DNA of 5,887 nucleotides, from NCBI GenBank assembly GCA_937907495.1, contig CALESS010000085.1, positions 1-5,887 of the forward strand, written 5' to 3'. Source of the DNA: an uncultured Anaerolineaceae bacterium (GTDB lineage Bacteria; Chloroflexota; Anaerolineae; Anaerolineales; Anaerolineaceae). This document shows, in pieces, positions 1-5,576 of the stretch. The notes under the pieces are model-generated. The model made no database searches. It was not told where the DNA came from and worked only from the letters and a program-made list of their open reading frames with translations. The translations under genes were made by a program, and so were the position numbers. Within the stretch, counting starts at the first letter, position 1. Every line of letters starts with the position of its first letter.

Positions 1-732
1 GTCGTGTCCGTGATCAAGGCGGACTGGGTGGGGCATCAGCTCTGGATCGTGGAGCATGCGGCTTAATTCCGCCGGGTCATCGGAGATAAAGGGCAATTTG
101 CCAGTCAGTAATTCGTAAAGGATGACCCCCAGCGAGTAGACATCGGAAGCGGGGGAGGGGGCCAGGCCGGCAGCTTGTTCAGGAGAAAAGTACTGCGGAG
201 ACCCCCAGACTACCTCATGTTGTTCATCGGGACGAATGGAAGCCAGGGCGCGGGCAATACCAAAGTCAGTCACCTTGAGGCGCAAATCCGGGGTGATGAG
301 CAAGTTCTGGGGCTTGACATCGCAATGGACGAGGCCAGCCCGATGCGCATAGCCAATACCAGCGCAGGCCTGGATGAGCAGGGGCAAGGCTTCCGCCGTG
401 GTAAACGCTCCGTGCTGGCGGAACATCGCCTTCAAATCAGTCCCCGGAACATGTTCCATAACCATGAAGAGCCGATTGTTGTCCAGGCCGAAATCAAAGG
501 TTGTGATGATGTTAGGGTGAGAGAGGTTGGCAGCTGCCAGGGCTTCCTGGCGGAAGCGTTCGCGGAAGGCTTCAGTTTGCGAGAACTCCGAACGCAGAAT
601 CTTGATGGCAACGGTGCGTTTCAGATTCTGATCCCAGGCTCGATAAACGACAGCCGTACCCCCTTTGCCAAGGGTCTGTTGAAGCTGGTAGCGGTTCGCG
701 AGGAGGGGTGAGATGCTCGAGGGCTTTTCCAT
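1..732 (-). CDS. Hanks-type Ser/Thr protein kinase, N-terminal 244 residues (C-terminus beyond window)
   Basis: My translation of the minus strand from the ATG at 732 stays open to the window edge and reads as a PknB-like kinase domain. Visible in order: glycine-rich loop GKGGTAVVY (residues 22-30), VAIK with the ATP-binding Lys44, the alpha-C Glu63 in RFRQEA, catalytic loop HCDVKPQN (136-143) with the base Asp138 and Asn143, DFG (156-158), the activation-segment end GSPQYFSPEQ (177-186), and DVYSLG (197-202). All catalytic residues are present, so activity is likely, but the Arg of the usual HRD motif is Cys137, which makes it a non-RD kinase. Whether it carries a transmembrane segment or a sensor such as PASTA repeats lies outside the window. 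No other in-frame ATG exists just upstream. There is no clear Shine-Dalgarno; the predicted transcript start is only about 6 nt before the ATG. It is divergent from the antiporter gene. Substrates cannot be inferred. Confidence 0.93.
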   Translation of the reverse strand, partial: MEKPSSISPLLANRYQLQQTLGKGGTAVVYRAWDQNLKRTVAIKILRSEFSQTEAFRERFRQEALAAANLSHPNIITTFDFGLDNNRLFMVMEHVPGTDLKAMFRQHGAFTTAEALPLLIQACAGIGYAHRAGLVHCDVKPQNLLITPDLRLKVTDFGIARALASIRPDEQHEVVWGSPQYFSPEQAAGLAPSPASDVYSLGVILYELLTGKLPFISDDPAELSRMLHDPELMPHPVRLDHGHD

Positions 733-744
733 AATCCAAAAAAG

Positions 745-775
745 ATTATATCATCTTCCAGAAACATCCTCTCAA
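745..775 (-). promoter_or_regulatory. Predicted promoter of the kinase gene (extended -10)
   Basis: On the minus strand TGATATAAT (753-745) is an extended -10 box with a perfect TATAAT at 750-745. A TTGAGA at 775-770 could be the -35, but the spacer is 19 nt, longer than the ideal 17. Transcription would start near 738, leaving a leader of about 6 nt and no room for a Shine-Dalgarno, so the kinase mRNA is probably nearly leaderless. This is prediction from sequence only. Confidence 0.55.
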
Positions 776-782
776 TTTTTAG

Positions 783-788
783 TATAAT
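783..788 (+). promoter_or_regulatory. Predicted -10 box for the antiporter operon
   Basis: A perfect TATAAT lies 28 nt before the chosen antiporter ATG at 817, giving a predicted transcript start near 795 and a leader of about 22 nt containing AGGAG. No good -35 hexamer is visible 16-18 nt upstream, so an activator or another sigma preference is possible. It overlaps the upstream in-frame ATG at 787, which argues against that ATG being the start. Confidence 0.5.
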
Positions 789-804
789 GATTTCATTCTC
801 AACG

Positions 805-809
805 AGGAG
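805..809 (+). promoter_or_regulatory. Ribosome-binding site that fixes the antiporter start
   Basis: AGGAG, 7 nt before the ATG at 817. The alternative in-frame ATG at 787 has no Shine-Dalgarno and sits inside the predicted -10 box, so 817 is preferred. Confidence 0.7.
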
Positions 810-816
810 ACTTTTG

Positions 817-1902
817 ATGAGGGTGACCTGGACGTACCTGAAAAGAAATCCATTATCCTTTTTGCTGATCTTTTTTCCGCTGGCGGTATTGGCAGAGGTT
901 CTCCACTGGGGGGCTTTGTGGGTTTTCGGCTTTTCTGCCATTGGGGTGATTCCACTGGCGGGTTTGATCGGCTCTTCGACCGAAGCCCTGGCAGCCTATA
1001 CCGGGCCAAAAATCGGTGGGCTGTTGAACGCCACCCTGGGTAATGCAGCCGAACTGATCATCACCCTGGTTGCCATCCGAGCGGGCCTGTTGGAGTTGGT
1101 GAAAGCCTCGATTACCGGTTCAATTTTGGGGAACTTATTGCTGGTAATGGGCTTCTCCATGCTCCTGGGGGGTGCAAAGAACGGTAAGCAGAAGTTTGAC
1201 CGGGCGAATGCCTCCAACCATTCCATCTTGTTGACTTTAGCCGTATTGGCGATGGTCATCCCTTCGATTTTTTCTCATTACATTGGAGAGGAAACCTCGC
1301 TTCGGGTGGAGGGGTTCAACCTGGGCGTGGCTGGCGTAATGATCGCTCTGTATGTATTGGGATTAATTTACAGCCTGCGGGGTTCTGGCGGCAGTCCGGT
1401 GACATACCCGGCGGCGATGGAGGATCAGCATCAGCCAAGTTTGAAAATCTGGCAGGCAGTCGTGATCCTGGGGTTGGCAACCCTAGGCGTGGTGGTGCTA
1501 AGTGAATTGTTGGTGGGGGCGGTGGAACTGGTGGTCTCCGACCTGGGCTTATCCGAATTCTTCCTGGGGATCATCCTGATCCCGATTGTGGGGAATGTGG
1601 CAGAACACCTGGTGGCTGTCCAGGTGGCAATCAAAAACCAGATGGACCTGAGTTATGAAATTGCAGTCTCATCCAGTTTGCAGATCGCGCTTTTTGTAGC
1701 CCCGGTATTGGTTTTCATCAGCCTGGCAATGGGCAATCCACTCACCTTGATCTTCATCCCCCTGGAATTGATTGCCCTGGGAGCCGCAATCTTTGTGGCA
1801 AACCAGGTTGCAACGGACGGCGAATCCAACTGGTTGGAAGGTGTGTCCCTCCTGGCGGTATACGTGATCTTGGGTATGGCGTTTTTCTTGATTCCGGGTT
1901 AA
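817..1902 (+). CDS. cax: Ca2+/H+ antiporter, CaCA superfamily (CAX type)
   Basis: This 361-residue integral membrane protein should exchange cytoplasmic Ca2+ (or a related cation) for protons at the plasma membrane. It shows both signature repeats of the CAX family: c-1 with GGLLNATLGNAAELI (residues 67-81, ion-binding Glu79) followed by SITGSILGNLLLVMG (98-112), and c-2 with PIVGNVAEHLVAVQVA (256-271, Glu263) followed by SSSLQIALFVAP (285-296). About 11 hydrophobic segments are visible, in two inverted halves separated by a hydrophilic loop near residues 188-210, which is only mildly acidic. The length is usual for the family. A 371-residue version from 787 is possible but lacks a ribosome-binding site. 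It is the first gene of a tight three-gene cluster; its stop is 6 nt before the next ATG. Cation specificity (Ca2+ versus Na+, K+ or Mn2+) cannot be read from sequence alone. Confidence 0.93.
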   Translation: MRVTWTYLKRNPLSFLLIFFPLAVLAEVLHWGALWVFGFSAIGVIPLAGLIGSSTEALAAYTGPKIGGLLNATLGNAAELIITLVAIRAGLLELVKASITGSILGNLLLVMGFSMLLGGAKNGKQKFDRANASNHSILLTLAVLAMVIPSIFSHYIGEETSLRVEGFNLGVAGVMIALYVLGLIYSLRGSGGSPVTYPAAMEDQHQPSLKIWQAVVILGLATLGVVVLSELLVGAVELVVSDLGLSEFFLGIILIPIVGNVAEHLVAVQVAIKNQMDLSYEIAVSSSLQIALFVAPVLVFISLAMGNPLTLIFIPLELIALGAAIFVANQVATDGESNWLEGVSLLAVYVILGMAFFLIPG

Positions 1903-1908
1903 CCGATT

Positions 1909-2397
1909 ATGAATGAACCTCGCCGAAAATTTCCCTGGTGGAGCGTGGCAGCCGCAATGGGTCTGGCTGTGATATTGTGTCTTATCACCTGGTTTGTGCT
2001 GGTAAATAGCCGGAAAATGGCCCCCTTGCCCGTTTCTCCCACCTCTGCCATGGTACTGGTGCCGCCGCCGACCTTAACACCCTTACCCACGCCAACTATC
2101 TATGTTTCCCCCACGCCGACTCAACGTCCCGGGCTGCCCCCGGCAAGCGGCGGGATTCAAGTTGGCGGTTATGTACAGATCACCGGGACCTCTGGCGCCG
2201 GTTTACGGTTGAGATCTGGGGCAGGATTGGAGTTTGACCCTAAATTTCTGGGAATGGACTCCGAGGTTTTTGAGGTGAAAGAAGGGCCGGTTGAGGCCAA
2301 CGGAATTACCTGGTGGTACCTGGTGGCGCCATACGATGAAAGCAGGTCGGGTTGGGCTGCCAGCAATTATTTACAGATCGTCACCACGCAACCATAG
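1909..2397 (+). CDS. Membrane-anchored SH3b-domain protein with Pro/Thr-rich linker
   Basis: This 162-residue protein has three parts. Residues 1-10 are basic (RRK), followed by one hydrophobic segment (about 11-32) that predicts a cytoplasmic N-terminus and an exported C-terminus; no lipobox is seen around Cys24. Residues 39-78 form a Pro/Thr/Ser-rich linker with TPLPTPT and SPTPTQ units, common in exported Anaerolineae proteins. Residues 85-157 resemble a bacterial SH3 (SH3b) domain: GGYVQITGT, GLRLRSGAG, WWYLV, a charged loop, then GWAASNYLQIV at the end. SH3b domains often bind cell-wall peptides, but no ligand can be named here and no enzymatic domain is present. It starts 6 nt after the antiporter stop without an evident Shine-Dalgarno, so translation is probably coupled to the antiporter. 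The ATG at 1913 is out of frame. A role in the envelope is inference; a functional link with cation exchange is unproven. Confidence 0.85.
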   Translation: MNEPRRKFPWWSVAAAMGLAVILCLITWFVLVNSRKMAPLPVSPTSAMVLVPPPTLTPLPTPTIYVSPTPTQRPGLPPASGGIQVGGYVQITGTSGAGLRLRSGAGLEFDPKFLGMDSEVFEVKEGPVEANGITWWYLVAPYDESRSGWAASNYLQIVTTQP

Positions 2398-2401
2398 GAA
2401 G
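2396..2401 (+). promoter_or_regulatory. Ribosome-binding site of the DUF971 gene, overlapping the upstream stop
   Basis: AGGAAG lies 5 nt before the ATG at 2407 and shares its first two bases with the TAG stop (2395-2397) of the SH3b gene, supporting co-transcription and coupled translation. Confidence 0.6.
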
Positions 2402-2406
2402 AGGAA

Positions 2407-2760
2407 ATGGACATTCGACCCGCAGAGATTACCGCCAACCGCGCTAATTCCATCGTAACCATCCAATGGAATGACGGTCATCGTAGCGCTTATCCATTTG
2501 GTCTGCTGCGAGCTGCCTGCCCATGTGCAAGCTGCCGGGGTGGTCACGAAAACATGAGCGCAGAGCCGGATGCGGAGGTGTTCTCTACTGTACTGCCAGA
2601 AAGCCCTGCCACCCGGATACGCTCGGTGGAGGCAGCCGGATCGTATGCGATTATTATTGAATGGGAAGATGGTCATCACTATGGAATTTACAACTGGCAC
2701 TACTTGCGTGCACTATGCCCGTGTGAGGAGTGCAGGTCCAGGTTTGGTGAAGCCGTTTGA
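2407..2760 (+). CDS. DUF971 / gamma-butyrobetaine hydroxylase-like N-terminal domain protein with two CPCxxCR motifs
   Basis: This 117-residue protein consists of a single GBBH-like N-terminal (DUF971) domain; no oxygenase domain follows. It has the family layout of two related halves. The first contains TIQWNDGH (18-25), LLRAACPCASCR (33-44); the second contains IIEWEDGH (83-90), YNWHYLRALCPCEECR (95-110). In human gamma-butyrobetaine hydroxylase the corresponding domain binds zinc through three Cys in CxCxxC and a His further on; here Cys38, Cys40, Cys43 and His90 align with those ligands by my manual alignment. The second CxCxxC (104, 106, 109) is additional and could form a mirror-image site with His25. 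Stand-alone DUF971 proteins have no firm function; the same domain occurs fused to Mrp/HCF101-type Fe-S carriers, so zinc or Fe-S binding are both possible. It is the last gene of the plus-strand cluster, 9 nt after the SH3b gene and directly before a terminator. Confidence 0.88.
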   Translation: MDIRPAEITANRANSIVTIQWNDGHRSAYPFGLLRAACPCASCRGGHENMSAEPDAEVFSTVLPESPATRIRSVEAAGSYAIIIEWEDGHHYGIYNWHYLRALCPCEECRSRFGEAV

Positions 2761-2769
2761 TGAACTGAA

Positions 2770-2792
2770 AAGGCCGCCTTTCGGGCGGCCTT
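2770..2792. terminator. Bidirectional intrinsic terminator between convergent genes
   Basis: A perfect 9-bp inverted repeat AAGGCCGCC / GGCGGCCTT encloses a 5-nt loop (TTTCG). On the plus strand it is followed by TTGATTTTAT, and on the minus strand by a TTTT run, so it can end transcripts of the DUF971 operon (stop at 2760) and of glnA (stop at 2797). The T tracts are short, but placement in a 36-bp convergent gap is typical. Confidence 0.88.
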
Positions 2793-2796
2793 GATT

Positions 2797-4221
2797 TTAT
2801 AAATCATAATACATCTGGATTTCGTAAGGGTGGGGGCGAACCCGGACTTCCCGGTCCTCTTTAATTTTGGCTTTAATCCAATCCTGGATGAGGGTAGAAT
2901 CAAAGACTCCACCTTCCAGCAGGAAAGCCTGGTCATTCTCCAGAGCCTTTAAGGCATCTTCGAGAGAGGTTGGCAGGCTCTTAATACTCGCCCGGCGCTC
3001 GGCATCCCAGGAGAAGATGTCTTCATCAATGGGACCGAACCCAGCCTGGGTTGGGTCAATTTGCCTTCGGATGCCATCAATGCCAGCCATTAATTGGGCG
3101 GACATGGCGAGGTAGGGATTGCAGGTGGCATCCGGTGGGCGAAACTCAAAGCGCACCGTATCCGGTGAGGTGGCGTATTTGGGAACCCGGATTGCCGCCG
3201 AGCGGTTGCCAGAAGAGAAAAAGGCATTGATGGGAGCTTCAAAGCCGGGCACCAGGCGGCGGTAGGAGTTGGTGGAAGGGTTGGTAAAGGCCAGGATGGC
3301 TGGTGCATGGGTGAGCAGCCCGCCAATATACCACAGGGCCGCCTGGCTGAGGAGAGATGGGCCAGCCGGGTCGTAGAACAAGTTCTCACCTTTGCTGCCC
3401 CAGAGCATCTGGTGGAAGTGCATGCCGTTACCTGCTTCCCCATACAGGGGTTTTGGGAGGAAGGTGACGGATTGCCCCGCCTGGTGGGCCACCATTTTTG
3501 TCACATATTTAATTATGTAAGCCGAATCTGCGGCTGCCAGCAAACCCATAAGCGGAGTCTCGATTTCACTCTGGCCCGGACCGCCCACTTCGTGGTGGTG
3601 GTATTTGACGGGGATGCCGATTTCTTCCAGGATGGTCACCATGCGGGTACGAAGGCCAAAAAGTTGGTCGCGGGGTGGAATTGCATGATAGCCGCCATGC
3701 AGGGGGATATAATGTCCATGGCCGGCTGCCTGTGCGGAATTCCAGTTGGCTTCCACTGAATCCACCCGGTAACTGGCGACATTGACGCCATTTTCCATCT
3801 GGACGTTATTGAAGATGTAAAATTCGTACTCTGGTCCCCAGCGCGATTCGCTGGCGATGCCACATTCTTGCAAAAAACGTTCGGCGCGCAGGGCAATATC
3901 CCGGGGATCATTCTTGAAGAGTTGTTTGGTATCTGGTTCCAGTACCCGGCAGATGAAGGAGAGGGTGGGTACTTCCCAAAAAGGATCCAGAAATCCGGTG
4001 CTTAAATCTGGGATGAGGGACATATCACCGGATTTGACGCTCTTGAAGCCAACACTCGATCCATCAAACCCCACGCCTTCAACCATCAGAGCGGGAGTGA
4101 ATTCGGATGCTGAAATGGTCACATGGTGCCAGCGACCCCAGAGATCACTAAATTTTAGATCAACCATGCGAACTTGGTGTTCCCGGATGAATGCAGTTGC
4201 ATCGGTGAAGTTGCGGAACAT
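2797..4221 (-). CDS. glnA: Type I glutamine synthetase (glutamate-ammonia ligase), beta-type insertion, no adenylylation Tyr
   Basis: This cytoplasmic 474-residue enzyme makes glutamine from glutamate, ammonia and ATP. Seen in order: FDGSS (52-56), the metal-binding E-x-E in GPEYEF (Glu131, Glu133), GPGQSEIE (214-221), KPLYGEAGNGMHFH (257-270), NPSTNSYRRLVPGFEAP (314-330, Glu328 matching the E. coli flap Glu), NRSAAIRVP (339-347), FEFRPPD (358-364) and the C-terminus HPYEIQMYYDL, close to the E. coli end. Residues 153-182 (DSVEANWNSAQ to GGYHAIPP) match the insertion typical of GSI-beta. However, the E. coli adenylylation site NLY (Tyr397) aligns with DIF (Phe403). The ATG at 4221 is preferred over an upstream extension to 4449, because the extra 76 residues show no homology, overlap the DUF362 gene, and AGGAG lies 9 nt before 4221. 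It follows the DUF362 gene by 23 nt, with no clear promoter of its own; no P-II protein or adenylyltransferase gene is in the window. Confidence 0.96.
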   Translation of the reverse strand: MFRNFTDATAFIREHQVRMVDLKFSDLWGRWHHVTISASEFTPALMVEGVGFDGSSVGFKSVKSGDMSLIPDLSTGFLDPFWEVPTLSFICRVLEPDTKQLFKNDPRDIALRAERFLQECGIASESRWGPEYEFYIFNNVQMENGVNVASYRVDSVEANWNSAQAAGHGHYIPLHGGYHAIPPRDQLFGLRTRMVTILEEIGIPVKYHHHEVGGPGQSEIETPLMGLLAAADSAYIIKYVTKMVAHQAGQSVTFLPKPLYGEAGNGMHFHQMLWGSKGENLFYDPAGPSLLSQAALWYIGGLLTHAPAILAFTNPSTNSYRRLVPGFEAPINAFFSSGNRSAAIRVPKYATSPDTVRFEFRPPDATCNPYLAMSAQLMAGIDGIRRQIDPTQAGFGPIDEDIFSWDAERRASIKSLPTSLEDALKALENDQAFLLEGGVFDSTLIQDWIKAKIKEDREVRVRPHPYEIQMYYDL

Positions 4222-4230
4222 TTCTTCCCT

Positions 4231-4235
4231 CTCCT
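4231..4235 (-). promoter_or_regulatory. Ribosome-binding site that fixes the glnA start
   Basis: On the minus strand AGGAG, within the purine-rich run AGGAGAGGGAAGAA, precedes the ATG at 4221 by 9 nt. It supports the 474-residue form over longer in-frame starts inside the DUF362 gene. Confidence 0.7.
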
Positions 4236-4244
4236 GGGGTCTGT

Positions 4245-5462
4245 TTATTTTTTCTTTTTCCTGGAAAGCATCCAGATTAAACCGCCTGCCACAGCCGCGG
4301 CGGCTGTAAGGGCTGCCCCGGCCTGGACAACCGTCTTCGGTTCCACGCCTGGCATCACGACACCGCCATCCCCATAGTTCTTGAACAATTGGCCCCAGGG
4401 CGTAGCGAGAGCAGCTTCTACACGCTTGCGGCCCACAAAGGGGTACCAATAGACATTATGGTAGAAATTACTGGCAAAATAGCTCCAGGGGACTAATGGG
4501 CCTTGCAGCAGCACCTTTTCCAGGGGTTTGAGCGGGCCGTGATAGATCATTTTCTGGCCGCGGGAGGCAAAAGTATCCTCCTGGACGAAGCCCCAGGGAT
4601 GTTCGAGTTCCTCCGCATCTCCGAGAATCTCGATCTCGCGGGGTTCGGCGACACCCAGACCCATCTCGTGGGCGATACGCAAAAACGGGATGGAAAGCGG
4701 GTCAAAGCCTTGTAATTTTGCAGAAACGGCATCAATAGCTACCTGGTCAGCCGAGGCAAGGATGACGTTCTTCTCATGGAAGCGCATGGCGCGCGGCCCG
4801 GGGCCATCACCGGCAAAGGTACCGTCCATGACGGCAAAGATGCCGGGATGAATTTCCTGCTGGATCATGAGTAAATCCACCAGGGTTTCATGGATCACCG
4901 AGTGAGTCCAGTGGCGATTGCGGTGAAGCAGCCCGCCAAAGGCGTTTTTCATAGCCCCGGTGATGGTGGTGAAGACATGAGTTTTGACGGTCGGCAGGTG
5001 GACGATGTTCTTACCGAATAAATCCTGTGGGATGTAAACACCCTCGGGGAAAACCTTATCCAACACCAGGAAGGGCTTTTTGGGAACAAATCGCTCCCAG
5101 GCGAACTGCTGTTCGTACAGGTAAAGGCAGGGGATGTTGTATTGATCGGTGACAAAGCGATGCTTGTTGTTGAACTCACCGACACGGGTATCCACCACAA
5201 CTGTATCATTGTGAATGCCGACCAGGTCCTGGTAACCCGCATTATGCAGCCCGCGAATCACACCTTCCAGTTGCCAGGGAGCTGTGGAGCAAGCCGGATA
5301 CCAGGTTTGCCAGGAGATATTGATTTTTAAGCCCGTGGTCGGGCCTTTGGGAAGAGCTTCTTTCACTCCGGCAAGGAGCATTAGCCGCTCGTAATCTTCC
5401 AACACGGTTTCTGGAGTGGTACGTAGAATTGCTACTTTGCCCTTTCCAGGGAAATCATTCAT
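4245..5462 (-). CDS. DUF362 domain protein with C-terminal membrane tail
   Basis: This 405-residue protein carries a DUF362 domain over about residues 8-282. Family hallmarks visible are HLPTVKTH (155-162), ITGAMKNAFGGL (167-178), the His-rich HWTHSVIH (184-191), FAVMDGTFAGDGPGP (209-223), ILASADQVAIDAVSAKLQG (234-252) and a C-terminal MGLG with EIEILGD (267-282). DUF362 has no established biochemical function; some members are fused to ferredoxin domains, but no Cys-rich Fe-S motif is present here. Residues 283-378 are a Trp/Tyr-rich extension I do not recognise. Residues 379-399 form an Ala/Gly-rich hydrophobic segment followed directly by the basic end RKKKK, predicting a tail anchor with the main domain in the cytoplasm. 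The ATG at 5462 has AGGAGG 5 nt upstream. It is likely co-transcribed with glnA, 23 nt downstream; a regulatory or metabolic link to glutamine synthesis is only inference. Confidence 0.88.
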   Translation of the reverse strand: MNDFPGKGKVAILRTTPETVLEDYERLMLLAGVKEALPKGPTTGLKINISWQTWYPACSTAPWQLEGVIRGLHNAGYQDLVGIHNDTVVVDTRVGEFNNKHRFVTDQYNIPCLYLYEQQFAWERFVPKKPFLVLDKVFPEGVYIPQDLFGKNIVHLPTVKTHVFTTITGAMKNAFGGLLHRNRHWTHSVIHETLVDLLMIQQEIHPGIFAVMDGTFAGDGPGPRAMRFHEKNVILASADQVAIDAVSAKLQGFDPLSIPFLRIAHEMGLGVAEPREIEILGDAEELEHPWGFVQEDTFASRGQKMIYHGPLKPLEKVLLQGPLVPWSYFASNFYHNVYWYPFVGRKRVEAALATPWGQLFKNYGDGGVVMPGVEPKTVVQAGAALTAAAAVAGGLIWMLSRKKKK

Positions 5463-5467
5463 GGCAG

Positions 5468-5514
5468 CCTCCTAATCTTAAGGTGATTGTAACGTATGCA
5501 AGAATAGTGGACAA
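5468..5514 (-). promoter_or_regulatory. Predicted promoter and ribosome-binding site of the DUF362-glnA operon
   Basis: On the minus strand TTGTCC (5514-5509), a 17-nt spacer and TACAAT (5491-5486) make a sigma70-type promoter (4/6 and 5/6 matches to consensus). Transcription would start near 5479, leaving a leader of about 17 nt with a strong AGGAGG (5473-5468) 5 nt before the ATG. It suggests that DUF362-glnA is transcribed independently of purB. No regulator operator is recognisable. Confidence 0.65.
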
Positions 5515-5576
5515 GATGTAATTATTCATTCCATCAATGGTTGGTTGACACCACCCCAGGCACAGCGGGGCAGATT

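Noticed and set aside
175..711. Open plus-strand frame of 178 codons opposite the kinase
   Set aside because: It lies wholly antisense to a kinase domain with all conserved motifs and has no recognisable protein features.
787..816. Antiporter start at the ATG at 787
   Set aside because: No Shine-Dalgarno, overlap with the predicted -10 box, and a better start at 817 preceded by AGGAG.
2024..2142. Pro/Thr-rich repeat as a possible tandem DNA repeat
   Set aside because: The repetition is at protein composition level (linker); the DNA units are irregular, so it is not annotated as a repeat.
4222..4449. 76-residue N-terminal extension of glutamine synthetase
   Set aside because: It overlaps the 3' end of the DUF362 gene, has low-complexity Arg/Cys-rich translation without homology, and the ATG at 4221 has its own AGGAG.
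5533..5576. Possible purB terminator or operator (CCCC/GGGG and TCAA/TTGA inverted repeats on the minus strand)
   Set aside because: Stems are only 4 bp with no T tract, so neither a terminator nor a binding site can be supported.
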